Shown here one piece after another: positions 1 through 9,384 of a stretch of DNA of 61,860 nucleotides. The translations under genes were made by a program, and so were the position numbers. This DNA comes from Desulforhabdus sp. TSK (GTDB lineage: Bacteria > Desulfobacterota > Syntrophobacteria > Syntrophobacterales > Syntrophobacteraceae), in NCBI RefSeq assembly GCF_022836495.1, contig NZ_BQXM01000031.1:1-61860 (forward strand). The letters are read 5' to 3'. Within the stretch, counting starts at the first letter, position 1. Every line of letters starts with the position of its first letter. The notes beneath the pieces were generated by a model. The model searched no databases and had not been told where the DNA came from. It saw only the letters and a list, made by a program, of their open reading frames with translations.

Positions 1-30
1 CTTCTTTTCTTGCCCCTGCAAGAGACCGCC

Positions 31-59
31 TTTCTAACCCTTCCACTTCCTTCCGTCAA
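31..59 (-). promoter_or_regulatory. Tandem sigma-70-like promoter, unit 1
   Basis: On the minus strand TTGACG (54-59) and TAGAAA (31-36) are separated by exactly 17 bases. An A-tract lies just upstream of the -35 and a G/C-rich stretch (GGCGG) follows the -10. It is the leftmost of three similar units pointing out of the window, so the gene it drives is not visible here. Confidence 0.5.
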
Positions 60-112
60 GAACTTTTTTTCCGTCCCCGACCGCCGTCTCTTTTTCCCGA
101 AGCGAAGGTGCC

Positions 113-141
113 TTTCTACACACTCTCACTTTCTCTGTCAA
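113..141 (-). promoter_or_regulatory. Tandem sigma-70-like promoter, unit 2
   Basis: On the minus strand TTGACA (136-141), a 17-base spacer and TAGAAA (113-118) form a good sigma-70-like promoter. A run of six A residues lies immediately upstream like an UP element, and GGCAC follows the -10. The unit is a degenerate direct repeat of the ones at 31-59 and 216-244. Confidence 0.55.
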
Positions 142-215
142 GCACCTTTTTTACTTTTTTCCCGCACCACGACGGCCCCCCTGATCCAAGACCCTTCCCG
201 CGCTGCGAAGCCGTC

Positions 216-244
216 CTTCTACACCCACTCCCGCTACCTGTCAA
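216..244 (-). promoter_or_regulatory. Tandem sigma-70-like promoter, unit 3
   Basis: On the minus strand TTGACA (239-244), a 17-base spacer and TAGAAG (216-221) repeat the architecture of units 1 and 2, with A-tract upstream and a GACGG discriminator. It lies downstream of the flavoprotein gene on the same strand and is the most upstream of the three. Confidence 0.5.
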
Positions 245-376
245 ACCCTTTTTTCCTCAGCTGGCTTTTTCATTCGGTTCACGCCCGCCACAGCCCGCAC
301 ATGCTCCACGTGCCGACTCCCGGCGGGCGATCCTCCTTCCAAAGCCCCTGCCTTTCACGGGCAGCAGCCTGCAGAG

Positions 377-1306
377 CTACCCGTCCTGCTTTGCCCGTTC
401 CTTCTTGGCGTAATTGGCGGCTTCCATTCCCGCAACACACCCTTCACCGACGGCCTTGGCCATCTGCCATGGCGGACCACAGATGTCCCCTGCAGCGAAA
501 ACACCCGCCACATTGGTCTCCTGCTTCCTGGTCACCTCCACGTATTTCATGCTGTCCGGATCCAGGGTTACACCCAGTTTCGTTGCCAGCTCGAGGGCTC
601 CTTTGGCTCCCAGTTCGATGAAGACACCCGTGGCTTCGATGCGCTCCCCGTTGTCCAGCAGGACGCCCTCCACGGCGGAGCTTCCCAGAATCTCCTTGAT
701 CTTCGCTCCCGGATGCCTTTGTATCCCACTGTTTTCCACCTGGTACTGCAGGTGCTCGTCCACCGCCAGCTGCCCATAGACGAGGTGAACTTCGCGAGCC
801 ACCAGCAGCAGGTGCAATGCTCCGGCACAGGCGGCACTCTCATTGCCTGCCACGACCACAGACTCGTTGCGAAAGAAATTGGCGTCGCATTCCACACAAT
901 AGCTGACACCCTTTCCCAGCAGCTCCTTTTCCCCCGGAACATTGAGCCTGTTGCGGGAAACCCCCATGGCGAGAATCAGGGCCCATGCGGTCAGGGTCTC
1001 CCCCGATTCCAGACCAAGGACAAAACGCCCTTTTTCATCGCGGTTCAAACTCATGACATCCATTTCAAAAAACCGAGCACCGAACTTTTCGGCTTGCAGC
1101 TTTCCCTGTTCGAGTATTTCCGCTCCATTGAGCGTAGTGTCCATGCAGCAATAGTTTTCCACATGGGCTTTGTAGAGGGAGCTCCTCTTCATCCTTCCCA
1201 GTACGGCCACGGCGGCCTTGGCCCGTGCAGCATGCACGGCGGCCTGCAACCCTGCCGGTCCACTTCCCAGAATGATCACATCGAAATCCAACGGAGCCTG
1301 ATTCAT
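377..1306 (-). CDS. Thioredoxin reductase-like FAD-dependent oxidoreductase
   Basis: A 309-residue flavoprotein of the thioredoxin reductase fold. The FAD-binding GSGPAG motif is at residues 14-19, a redox pair C137-V-E-C140 sits where thioredoxin reductases carry CATC, and the second FAD motif VFAAGDICG lies near residue 275. The NAD(P)H-binding segment reads VVVAGNESAACAG, which departs from the usual GGGxSA, so coenzyme preference cannot be inferred. Length matches the family (about 310). No thioredoxin gene lies nearby, so the electron acceptor is unknown; it could be an NTRC-like or ferredoxin-linked enzyme. It is transcribed leftwards and ends upstream of the tandem promoters at 31-244. 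Confidence 0.85.
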   Translation of the reverse strand: MNQAPLDFDVIILGSGPAGLQAAVHAARAKAAVAVLGRMKRSSLYKAHVENYCCMDTTLNGAEILEQGKLQAEKFGARFFEMDVMSLNRDEKGRFVLGLESGETLTAWALILAMGVSRNRLNVPGEKELLGKGVSYCVECDANFFRNESVVVAGNESAACAGALHLLLVAREVHLVYGQLAVDEHLQYQVENSGIQRHPGAKIKEILGSSAVEGVLLDNGERIEATGVFIELGAKGALELATKLGVTLDPDSMKYVEVTRKQETNVAGVFAAGDICGPPWQMAKAVGEGCVAGMEAANYAKKERAKQDG

Positions 1307-1778
1307 CCAATCCTCCTTGCTGTTCGTTCAAAGGCCAGGCGAGATATTGCTTCCCATCTCTTCCAAGTCATGGGGAAAAGACATCACCCTCATTGCGTCA
1401 CTTTTTCCATCTTGTCAGACAATGTGAAATCTCCGTGCGGCGGAAAAAATATAACAACTGCCCGGCCGGTTCGCAAAAATCTCCCTTCACAGAGTTTCCT
1501 GGAGACTGACAGGCTTCAGCGGCTTTCGCGCCATACCCGGCAGCATCCCCTTCCAGGAGTCTTCCGACAAACGCGCTGGCAGGCATCACGCCCGTCATTG
1601 AAATTTCACGGGTCTGTTTTATAAAGGTGAGCTGTTCCCTTGTGAATGGCCTTGTTTTGCACCGGGATGAGATGAAAAGAGCATCGAATGCCTGGAGCCC
1701 CTCTTGCCATTCCGATCGACAACGAGTTAATTATGGCGTTACATTGGTTTCTCATTCAATTGGAAAGGTTCAGAAAAC
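1307..1778. other. Intergenic region between divergent genes
   Basis: This 472-base stretch separates the leftward flavoprotein gene from rightward resB. I see one credible promoter (1598-1625) and no convincing gene; the short open frames here have no recognisable product or good ribosome-binding site. Confidence 0.5.
1598..1625 (+). promoter_or_regulatory. Putative promoter of resB-ccsA-tat cluster
   Basis: TTGAAA (1598-1603), a 16-base spacer and TATAAA (1620-1625) fit a sigma-70 promoter about 150 bases upstream of resB. It would yield a leader of roughly 145 nucleotides. Pattern match only. Confidence 0.4.
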
Positions 1779-3155
1779 ATGCCACAACGAGTCGGCTTAT
1801 GGCAGTCTCTCTACCAGAGTCTCGCTTCCCTGAAACTGTCGGTTTTTATTTTTCTCGCATTAGCCGCCGCGTCGGTCCTGGGGACCCTGCTGCCCCAGGG
1901 CATCACCGAACATGAGCTCCACCAGAATTTCAGCCCGACTGCCGTCTGGTGGATTGAAAAGCTCGGCCTTCACGATCTGTACCGCACCGGATGGTTTCGA
2001 TCCCTCCTGCTTCTGCTCTGTCTCAACCTCATCGTCTGCACCCTGGAGCGCTTCCCCAAAACCCTGACGCTCCTGCGCTACCGTGAGGATCATATCGATC
2101 CCCAGAAGCTTTTGAAATTTGCCCACCACAAGGAGCTCACCTCGAGACTCCCCTGGGATGATATTCAGGAGCGCATCACCCGCACGGTTTCCAAGGAATT
2201 CGGCCCCGTGAGGCGGTTCGATGCTCAGGGGAGCTACAGCGCCATAGCCGAAAAAGGGCGTTGGAGCCTCCTGATGGTCTACGTCGTTCATTTCAGCGTG
2301 CTCATCGTGCTGTCGGGAGCGCTGGTAGGATCCATCTTCGGGTTCAAGGGTTTCATGAACATATCGGAGGGGCAGGCGTCCGACCAGGTGATGTTGACCG
2401 AAGAGGATCAGACTGTCCATCTGCCCTTCCAAATCCGATGTGACAATTTTGAAGCGTCATTTTACGAGACGGGAGCACCGAAGGAATTTCGATCGGACCT
2501 GACCATCATCGAGGGGGGGAAGGAGTCCCTGAAGCGCACCATCCGCGTGAACGATCCCTTGACTTATGGAGGAGTCACCTTTTACCAGTCCTCTTACGGC
2601 TCATCGGTGCGGCGGGCTGAGGTGGAATTTCGCGACCTGGATTCAGGAAAAACCTACCAGCTCACCCTTCCCTACCGCGAGCCCGTGGAGATCCCCGGCA
2701 CGAAGGACCGTGTTCAGGCCATGCAGTTTCAGCAGAACATGGCGCAGTTCGGGCCTGCGCTGGGACTGGTGCTTTTCAGGGAAGGCCTGGAGCCTTCCGG
2801 ATCCTGGATCCTCGTGGATATGCCTCAATTCCACGGCAACCGCATCCAGAATTACCAGATCAAGGTCAACGCAGTGGAACAAAGCGAGTACACCGGGCTC
2901 CAGGTCAAACGAGATCCCGGAGTCTGGCTGGTCTGGCTTGGCTTTGTAGCCATGCTGACCGGTATTGGGCTCACGTTCTATTCCAGCCACAGAAAGCTCT
3001 GGATCTGGAGCGAGCCGACTCCCGAAGGGAAAAGCTCGGGGAAAGTCATTCTTGCAGGCAGGACCAATAAGAATTCACTTGCTTTTGAACAGGATTTCGC
3101 TCAGCTTTGCGAACAATTACATGACGAGCTCAATCCGGACAAAAAGAGGAAATAG
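1779..3155 (+). CDS. resB: Cytochrome c biogenesis protein ResB
   Basis: A 458-residue ResB/Ccs1 family protein, the membrane partner of CcsA in system II cytochrome c maturation, where apocytochrome and haem are brought together outside the cytoplasmic membrane. There are three N-terminal membrane spans (about residues 14-36, 65-85 and 165-195), a long extracytoplasmic region, and a last span near residues 385-410 followed by a cytoplasmic tail. The start codon is preceded by GGAAAGG. The gene is followed after 4 bases by ccsA, which fixes the system II assignment. Multihaem cytochromes c are typical of sulfate reducers, which would explain the need for this pathway. Confidence 0.93.
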   Translation: MPQRVGLWQSLYQSLASLKLSVFIFLALAAASVLGTLLPQGITEHELHQNFSPTAVWWIEKLGLHDLYRTGWFRSLLLLLCLNLIVCTLERFPKTLTLLRYREDHIDPQKLLKFAHHKELTSRLPWDDIQERITRTVSKEFGPVRRFDAQGSYSAIAEKGRWSLLMVYVVHFSVLIVLSGALVGSIFGFKGFMNISEGQASDQVMLTEEDQTVHLPFQIRCDNFEASFYETGAPKEFRSDLTIIEGGKESLKRTIRVNDPLTYGGVTFYQSSYGSSVRRAEVEFRDLDSGKTYQLTLPYREPVEIPGTKDRVQAMQFQQNMAQFGPALGLVLFREGLEPSGSWILVDMPQFHGNRIQNYQIKVNAVEQSEYTGLQVKRDPGVWLVWLGFVAMLTGIGLTFYSSHRKLWIWSEPTPEGKSSGKVILAGRTNKNSLAFEQDFAQLCEQLHDELNPDKKRK

Positions 3156-3159
3156 ATAG

Positions 3160-4011
3160 ATGCCCGACAGCTCCCTTCTTCTCAGCATCACCACCTTCGC
3201 CTACCTTCTCTGCGCCATCTTCTATCTTTCGGGAGTGGTCTTCCGGGTGGACCGAATGCTCCTGGCGGGCACTTTCACCGGCTTAGGAACCCTCGCCCTG
3301 CAAACGGTGGGGCTTCTCCTGAGGTGGAAGGAATCCTACCAACTGGGATATGGACATGCCCCCCTTTCCAATCTTTACGAGTCTCTCGTATTTGCCGCCT
3401 GGTCCATCATGCTCATTTATATCATCCTGGAATTTCGCAGCAAGCAACGGGTTCTCGGAATATTCCCTTCCCTGTTCGCCTTCCTGGCCATGTCCTATGC
3501 CTCGTATTCCGATCAGATCGATTCCAAAATCCAGCCCCTCGTTCCAGCACTCAAGAGCAACTGGCTGATTGCTCACGTGGTGACCTGCTTCCTGGGTTAC
3601 GCCGCTTTCGCCATTTCCTTCGGCATCAGCATCATGTACCTTATCAAGAAGAATCAGACCTCTCAGGCCACTGCCCGAGGGCCGGCAGCCCTTCTTCCCG
3701 ATCTCAAGCAGCTCGATGCCTTCAACTACCAGATGATCTTCTTTGGCTTCCTCTGGCTTTCCCTGGGCATCATCACCGGCTCCGTGTGGGCCAATTCGGC
3801 ATGGGGCACCTACTGGAGCTGGGACCCCAAGGAGACTTGGTCTCTCATCACCTGGCTCATTTATGCGGCCCTGCTGCATGCCAGAACCATCAAGGGGTGG
3901 AGGGGCAACCGGGTGGCATGGCTGTCTGTGCTGGGGTTTGGCTGTGTTCTCTTCACGTACTTTGGCGTCAACTTTCTGTTGAGCGGACTGCACAGTTATG
4001 CCGTCAAATAA
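3160..4011 (+). CDS. ccsA: Cytochrome c biogenesis protein CcsA (ResC)
   Basis: A 283-residue polytopic membrane protein with the tryptophan-rich haem-handling signature WGTYWSWDPKETWSL near residue 210 and about eight hydrophobic spans. With ResB it forms the system II haem export and ligation complex. Conserved histidines fit periplasmic haem ligation, for example SNWLIAHVVTCFLGY near residue 130 and the C-terminal LSGLHSY. It starts 4 bases after resB and is followed 14 bases later by tatB, so these genes are very likely cotranscribed. Confidence 0.94.
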   Translation: MPDSSLLLSITTFAYLLCAIFYLSGVVFRVDRMLLAGTFTGLGTLALQTVGLLLRWKESYQLGYGHAPLSNLYESLVFAAWSIMLIYIILEFRSKQRVLGIFPSLFAFLAMSYASYSDQIDSKIQPLVPALKSNWLIAHVVTCFLGYAAFAISFGISIMYLIKKNQTSQATARGPAALLPDLKQLDAFNYQMIFFGFLWLSLGIITGSVWANSAWGTYWSWDPKETWSLITWLIYAALLHARTIKGWRGNRVAWLSVLGFGCVLFTYFGVNFLLSGLHSYAVK

Positions 4012-4025
4012 AGGAGTGAGCATCC

Positions 4026-4427
4026 ATGTTTGGCATCGGATTCCCCGAACTGCTTTTGATTATGGCCATCGCACTCATCGTCGTGGGTCCGAGCAAGCTC
4101 CCGGATCTGGCCAGGGCACTGGGCCGCGGCTACGCTGAATTCAAACGGGCAACCAATGAGCTCAAGGAGACTTTCGATCAGGATGAAACCGTGAGAGAAA
4201 TCAAGGATGAATTCCACTCCGCTCAACGTGAGATCCTGTCGGGAAAAAGCCTGTTCAAGCCGCTGGCCCCCTCACCAGATGGAAATCCCTTGCCTCAGGG
4301 GAAAACGCAGCCCTCCGGCATTTCGACCGATCCGCAGGAAGCCGATACACCGACTGCACCCCCCCAGGCCGGCGGAACCGAAAGCGATTCCAAACCGGCT
4401 GCCAAAACGAGCCATTCTGGTGAATAG
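4026..4427 (+). CDS. tatB: Sec-independent translocase TatA/TatB family protein
   Basis: A 133-residue protein with one N-terminal membrane helix (about residues 6-22), a hinge [12 protein letters not shown] and an amphipathic helix, then a charged and proline-rich tail. This is the TatA/TatB layout; the 133-residue length and the tail favour TatB, but TatA cannot be excluded. It belongs to the twin-arginine export machine for folded proteins and lies 133 bases upstream of tatC. A Tat-dependent client encoded in this window is the iron-sulfur subunit at 44245-44880, which has an RR signal. Confidence 0.88.
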   Translation: MFGIGFPELLLIMAIALIVVGPSKLPDLARALGRGYAEFKRATNELKETFDQDETVREIKDEFHSAQREILSGKSLFKPLAPSPDGNPLPQGKTQPSGISTDPQEADTPTAPPQAGGTESDSKPAAKTSHSGE

Positions 4428-4560
4428 CGAGGCCCGCTTCCCCGTGATTCTTTTCCTTGGTCTTTCCCTTGCGGATGGATTCGGTCAGGTCTTTCCCGCC
4501 CGGATCACGTGTTTTACAGAAACGTCCGGTTCCTTGCCGCCAGCCAACGAGTAAACGCCC

Positions 4561-5328
4561 ATGTCGAACGATAAAATGCCCTTCACCGAGCACCTGGAAG
4601 AGCTCCGAAAAAGACTCATCATCAGCGCCGTTGCCATTGGAATCGGCTTTCTCATCAGCTACGCCTTCAAGGAGAAAATCTTTGAGCTGCTGCTGAAGCC
4701 CTGGCTGGAGGCACTGCCTAAAGGCCAAACATCCAAGCTCATCTATACGGCGCCCCACGAGGCATTTTTCACCTATCTGAAGGTTTCCTTCATCGCGGGG
4801 TGCGGTCTGGCCGTCCCCGTTGTGCTGCATCAATTCTGGCTATTCATCGCTCCCGGCCTCTACGAGAATGAACGGCGGTACGTTATCCCCGTCGTCTTCT
4901 TTTCGACCCTCTTCTTCCTCGGGGGAGCGCTTTTCGGCTATTTTTTCGTATTCCCCATCGGCTTTCAGTTTTTCACTTCTTTCGCCAACGACTACATCAC
5001 TCCCATGATCAGTACGAAGGAGTTTTTGACATTCTCCACCAGGCTCCTCCTGGGATTCGGTTTTGTCTTTGAACTGCCCATCTTCGCTTTTTTTCTGGCC
5101 AAGTTGGGATTGATCACCGCTGCATTCCTGAAGAGACAGCGTAAAATCGCCGTTGTGGTCATTTTCATCGTCGCGGCGGCTCTAACGCCCGGCCCCGACG
5201 TGTTTTCCCAGCTCATGATGGCCGGCCCGCTTCTCATCCTTTACGAAGTCAGCGTTTGGATCGTTCACTTCTTTGGGAGGAAGGAAGAAACCGAAGAGGT
5301 GGAAAATCCGGTGGATACTGCCGCCTGA
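4561..5328 (+). CDS. tatC: Sec-independent protein translocase TatC
   Basis: A 255-residue TatC with six predicted membrane spans. The N-terminus MPFTEHLEELRKRLI and the following HQFWLFIAPGLYENER segment are typical of the signal-recognition face of TatC. It binds the twin-arginine motif of folded substrates together with TatB. It follows tatB; the 133-base gap between them shows no credible gene. Confidence 0.96.
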   Translation: MSNDKMPFTEHLEELRKRLIISAVAIGIGFLISYAFKEKIFELLLKPWLEALPKGQTSKLIYTAPHEAFFTYLKVSFIAGCGLAVPVVLHQFWLFIAPGLYENERRYVIPVVFFSTLFFLGGALFGYFFVFPIGFQFFTSFANDYITPMISTKEFLTFSTRLLLGFGFVFELPIFAFFLAKLGLITAAFLKRQRKIAVVVIFIVAAALTPGPDVFSQLMMAGPLLILYEVSVWIVHFFGRKEETEEVENPVDTAA

Positions 5329-5393
5329 CAAGGGCTCCATGAGGAGCGCTCGGCTTGCCCGCAGAATTTTAAGGAGAAAGGGACTCACCACCG

Positions 5394-6056
5394 ATGGAAG
5401 GAATCATCCTGGTAGTTGCAACACGCAATAGTGGAAAATCTAAAGAAATTAAAAACTTTTTCCAAGGCTATCCCGTGGAGGTCAAGGATTTGAATGATTT
5501 CGGCCCGATCCCTGAAGTTCAGGAAGACGGCAGGACGTTCGAAGAAAATGCTTACAAGAAGGCCAGCTTCACGGCCAAAGTTCTGGGATTGCCCGCTCTG
5601 GCCGACGATTCAGGGCTGGAAGTGGAATCCCTCAAGGGCGAGCCCGGCGTCTATTCCGCCCGCTATGCCGGCGAAAAGGCCTCCGATGCCATGAACAACG
5701 CCAAGCTGCTGGAGGCCCTTGCAGGGAAAAAAGATCGCAACGCACGCTTCTCCTGCGTACTTTCCCTGGCGGTTCCCCTGGGGCAGGCCCTCACTTATGA
5801 AGCAACCTGCGAAGGGGTCATTCTGGAATCTCCGCGCGGTACCAACGGTTTCGGGTACGATCCCCTCTTCCTCTATCCGCCCATGGGCAAAACTTTTGCC
5901 GAAATGACCCTGGAGGAGAAATCCCGGGTCAGCCACCGGGGCAAAGCGCTCCAGGAATTGAAGGATGAGTTTGAAAAAGTTTTGAAGTGGATCCAAATCA
6001 GGCTGACCGAGGAAAAAAAGCTCCGGGGCATGGGCGAAGAGATGTGTCATCATTGA
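5394..6056 (+). CDS. rdgB: XTP/dITP diphosphatase (RdgB/HAM1)
   Basis: A 220-residue RdgB/HAM1 nucleotide pyrophosphatase, which removes non-canonical purine nucleotides such as dITP and XTP. The family signatures are all visible: ATRNSGKSKEI (substrate and phosphate binding), ADDSGLEVESL, PGVYSARYAG, TNGFGYDPLF and KSRVSHRGKAL. The C-terminus runs about 20 residues beyond the usual end and is rich in charged residues. It follows tatC and converges with the NifU-like gene, the two stop regions overlapping by 7 bases (6050-6056). Confidence 0.95.
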   Translation: MEGIILVVATRNSGKSKEIKNFFQGYPVEVKDLNDFGPIPEVQEDGRTFEENAYKKASFTAKVLGLPALADDSGLEVESLKGEPGVYSARYAGEKASDAMNNAKLLEALAGKKDRNARFSCVLSLAVPLGQALTYEATCEGVILESPRGTNGFGYDPLFLYPPMGKTFAEMTLEEKSRVSHRGKALQELKDEFEKVLKWIQIRLTEEKKLRGMGEEMCHH

Positions 6057-6487
6057 GGAAGCATACCTGATGCCGTATGCAGGCCCTGCCTCAATTGAGT
6101 CTCCTCCCGAGTACTTTTCAAAGCCATGCGCAGGGCCTCCACGGCCAATTCGGCACAATGGGCTTCGTTTTCGGGAAGTGTGCCCAGATATTCCATGACA
6201 TGCTCGGGAGCCAGATCATGTGCCTCCAGGAGGGATCTTCCTTCGGCAAGATGCACGACGGCATTGGCGCATGCCACGGCATAGAGGCACCCATTGGTTT
6301 CAAAAGAAGCCGATCGAATTCTATCGTTTTCCAGCATGAGGAAAATTTCCACCGTATCGCCGCATTCCCTGGTGAGCTTCCCATAGCCATCGGGTTTTTC
6401 GAGTGTTTCCCGTTTATGGGTCTCAAACGCCATTTCTAGAAAATTCAGGGAATGACGTTCCCAAAATTCCAGACCACTCCGTTCCAT
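6050..6487 (-). CDS. NifU/IscU-like iron-sulfur scaffold protein
   Basis: A 145-residue protein resembling the NifU N-terminal/IscU fold. Three cysteines lie where scaffold ligands are expected: TRECGDTVEIFL, FETNGCLYAVACANAVV and NEAHCAELAVEAL. I chose the ATG at 6487 because AAGGGGA precedes it at good spacing; the open frame extends further upstream without a better site. The second motif has GCLYAVACAN rather than the more usual GCGxxxASS, so it is a divergent member. No iscS or iscA lies nearby. It may serve a special iron-sulfur route or be a regulatory relative. Confidence 0.75.
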   Translation of the reverse strand: MERSGLEFWERHSLNFLEMAFETHKRETLEKPDGYGKLTRECGDTVEIFLMLENDRIRSASFETNGCLYAVACANAVVHLAEGRSLLEAHDLAPEHVMEYLGTLPENEAHCAELAVEALRMALKSTREETQLRQGLHTASGMLPQ

Positions 6488-6706
6488 ATTTCTATCCCCT
6501 TGTATCTCACTCCGTTTCTTGTGTTCTTCTCTCACCCATTTTGATGGATTGTAACCTTCGGCGGGTCGCTCGGGTACCTTCCGTCCCATGAAACGGATGC
6601 AGCACTCGATGCATGAAGCGGGTGCATTTGCAAAGCCAATCATTGCACGGTATGCTCAACGCACTTATTATGGCCCCATAAACCCTACGTTCAGGAGGTA
6701 AATCCG

Positions 6707-7576
6707 ATGGAAAAGCATTTTCTCGTTGCAGTGGGCGATGACCTGAGCTCCCTTCACGGGATCCGTTTCGTGGCATCCTTTTTTTCCCAGCGCAAGGACC
6801 TCAAGCTGACGCTCTTCAATGTTACGCCGTCACCCTACTCGTATGATTCCGACAAGAAAGTGCACACCAGACTCAAGACGAGCGGAACGGTCATCGATCC
6901 CGACAAACTGGAGGGGTATCCCTCCCTCCACGAAAGTCAGAAGCTTCTCCTGAGTCACGGGTTCCTTCCCCAAAATATCAGCATCAAGCTCTTTTCCAAG
7001 CGGACGAGCACGGTCAAAGACATTGTTCACGAAGGCAGGAAAGGCCAGTACGACGCCGTCATTCTGGGAAGACGCGGGTACAATATTTTTGAACAGGCTT
7101 TGGCGACCAGTGTCAGCCGAGAAATCCTGGACCAGGAAATCGATTTTCCCATCTGGATCTGCCGTCGCACGGAAGAGGGGCGGAAGAATGTGCTGCTCTG
7201 TGTTGATGAAACGGAGCCCAGCCTGCGTATCGCAGACCATGTGGGGTTTATCCTGCAGAACGAAAAGGACCACAGAGTGACTCTTTTCTATGTGGACGAG
7301 GGAGGAGGCAAAAAGGCGGAAAGCATTATGGAGGAGGCCCTTCGCAGGCTCACGGACAATGGCGTGGAAGAAGACCGAATTCAGAGCAAAGTCATTTGGA
7401 CGCAGGATGTTCCCAAGGCCCTCCTGAGCGAAGCAGAGCACGGGGCTTATGCTGTTGTCGCCATGGGTAGAGGCGGGTCCCATCAGTCGGGATTCCTCAG
7501 GAAATGGCTCATCGGATCCAGGAGTCTGAAGGTGATGGAGGTCTTGGAGGGAAGCGTCCTCTGGCTGAGCAAGTAG
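6707..7576 (+). CDS. Tandem universal stress protein (UspA family)
   Basis: A 289-residue protein made of two UspA-like halves, roughly residues 1-150 and 160-289. Each begins with a hydrophobic strand and an acidic residue (FLVAVGDDL and NVLLCVDETEPS), and the second half ends with YAVVAMGRGGSH, like the nucleotide-binding loop GxxGxG/S of this family. A strong ribosome-binding site AGGAGG stands 8 bases before the ATG. Such proteins are linked to stress survival, but the particular signal is unknown. It stands alone between the NifU-like gene and the helicase. Confidence 0.87.
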   Translation: MEKHFLVAVGDDLSSLHGIRFVASFFSQRKDLKLTLFNVTPSPYSYDSDKKVHTRLKTSGTVIDPDKLEGYPSLHESQKLLLSHGFLPQNISIKLFSKRTSTVKDIVHEGRKGQYDAVILGRRGYNIFEQALATSVSREILDQEIDFPIWICRRTEEGRKNVLLCVDETEPSLRIADHVGFILQNEKDHRVTLFYVDEGGGKKAESIMEEALRRLTDNGVEEDRIQSKVIWTQDVPKALLSEAEHGAYAVVAMGRGGSHQSGFLRKWLIGSRSLKVMEVLEGSVLWLSK

Positions 7577-7727
7577 TGCGTGCAGTACAACAATTCCTCA
7601 GCACGGGCCGTTATCCAGGAAAAAAACCTGGGCGAACGTCGTCCATGTTGTTATAAAAGTAAGTTTTCAGGTGTAAAGGTGTTTTGGTGATCGAGGATCG
7701 TGACTCATTCCAGAAAAAAGAAGAAAT

Positions 7728-9350
7728 ATGGATAAATTTATAGCATTGGGACTTTCCGAAACAACCATTTCCGCAATCCGTTCCAAGGGGTTTGAAGAAC
7801 CGACAGAAATTCAGACCCTGGCAATTCCCCTGCTGCTCAACCGGGAAATCGATATTATCGCCCAGGCCCAGACGGGCACGGGAAAAACGGCGGCCTTTGC
7901 CCTTCCCCTCATCGAACGGGTCGATCCCGCGTCAAAGCATGTTCAAGCCATTGTGCTCGCTCCAACCCGGGAGCTGGTGATCCAGGTCTGTGAAGAAATC
8001 CTGTCCCTGAGGAGCGACACTCACCTCTCTGTAGCTCCCATTTACGGCGGCCAGTCCATTGAGCTGCAGCTCAAGAAATTGAAGCAGGGGGTTTCCATTG
8101 TCGTGGGAACACCCGGCAGAGTCCTTGACCACATCGACCGGGGAAGTCTGAAACTCGATGCCATACGGTATTTCATTCTGGACGAGGCGGATGAAATGCT
8201 CAATATGGGCTTCATCGACGACATCGAGAAGATATTTGGGTATACGCCCGAAGACAAGCGGGTGCTCCTCCTTTCCGCCACCATGCCCGAGCGCATCAAG
8301 AAGCTCGCCGAACGGTACATGGGTGAGTACACTCATTTGAAAACCCAGACCGAGCCCACGACGGACCTCACCGACCAGATCTATTTCGAGGTGGCCAGGC
8401 AGGATAAGCTGGAGGCATTGAGCCGAATCATCGACATCGAAAGCGAATTTTACGGAATGATCTTTTGTCGAACGAAGATCGAGGTCGATGAGCTGGCAAC
8501 GAAGCTGATGGAGAGAAATTATCCCGCAGATGCTCTGCATGGCGACATCTCCCAGGCACAGCGGGAAAAAATCCTGGGCAAATTCAGGAAACAGCAGATT
8601 TCCATTCTCGTGGCCACCGATGTGGCCGCCCGGGGCATTGACGTAAACAATCTGACTCACGTCATCAATTATTCCCTGCCGGAAAATCCCGAAGCCTACA
8701 TTCACAGAATCGGGCGAACCGGGAGGGCGGGAAGACAGGGCACCGCCATCACCTTCATCACTCCGGATGAATTCAAGCGGCTCGGCTTCATCAAACGCGT
8801 GGCCAAGGCCGTCATCCGCAAAGAAGATGTCCCCCGGGTCAGCCAGATCGTCGATGCAAGGAAAAAGCGCATCACCGAAGACATCCGGGCCATCGCCCTC
8901 GGCAGCGACCTCTCCGAATATAAACAGTGGGCCAACGAATTGGTTTCGGAAGCCCCCGTACAGGATATTGTCGCCGCAATTCTGAAATATTCTTTCGGGA
9001 AGACTCTCGATGTCAGCAATTACAAAAAGATGACCCCCCTCAAGAGCTACCCGAAGAGCGGCATGGGCAAGACGCACCTCAAAGGGGGAGGCAAGACACG
9101 ACTCTTCATCGGCAGAGGCAGGAGCACCAAGACCACGAAGGAAAACCTGCTGGCGTTTTTTGAGAAGAAAACGGGGACGGCTCAGCACCTCATTGAAAAT
9201 ATAGAAATACACGACACCTGTTCTTTCGTAACGGTGCCATTTGCGGAAGCGGAATACATCCTGAAGAAATGCAAAAAAGGTGCGCAGGGACAAGGCTCCG
9301 TGGTGAAAAGAGCCGGAACCTTTAAACCCGGCGTGAAGGGCTCGGCTTAG
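7728..9350 (+). CDS. deaD: DEAD-box ATP-dependent RNA helicase (DeaD/CsdA-like)
   Basis: A 540-residue RNA helicase with all core motifs: AQTGTGKT (47-54), PTREL (about 80), DEAD (152-155), SAT (183-185), ATDVAARGID and HRIGRTGR. After the core a C-terminal DbpA-type RNA-binding domain is visible at about residues 455-525 (RLFIGRGRSTKTTKENLLAFF to FVTVPFAEAEYIL). This architecture fits DeaD-like helicases that act in ribosome assembly and cold adaptation. It is preceded by a 151-base untranslated stretch, which is longer than for its neighbours and could hold regulation, though I see no named motif. Confidence 0.94.
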   Translation: MDKFIALGLSETTISAIRSKGFEEPTEIQTLAIPLLLNREIDIIAQAQTGTGKTAAFALPLIERVDPASKHVQAIVLAPTRELVIQVCEEILSLRSDTHLSVAPIYGGQSIELQLKKLKQGVSIVVGTPGRVLDHIDRGSLKLDAIRYFILDEADEMLNMGFIDDIEKIFGYTPEDKRVLLLSATMPERIKKLAERYMGEYTHLKTQTEPTTDLTDQIYFEVARQDKLEALSRIIDIESEFYGMIFCRTKIEVDELATKLMERNYPADALHGDISQAQREKILGKFRKQQISILVATDVAARGIDVNNLTHVINYSLPENPEAYIHRIGRTGRAGRQGTAITFITPDEFKRLGFIKRVAKAVIRKEDVPRVSQIVDARKKRITEDIRAIALGSDLSEYKQWANELVSEAPVQDIVAAILKYSFGKTLDVSNYKKMTPLKSYPKSGMGKTHLKGGGKTRLFIGRGRSTKTTKENLLAFFEKKTGTAQHLIENIEIHDTCSFVTVPFAEAEYILKKCKKGAQGQGSVVKRAGTFKPGVKGSA

Positions 9351-9384
9351 GCAAGCGGCAATCAATCGGCATCCATCCCCCGGA

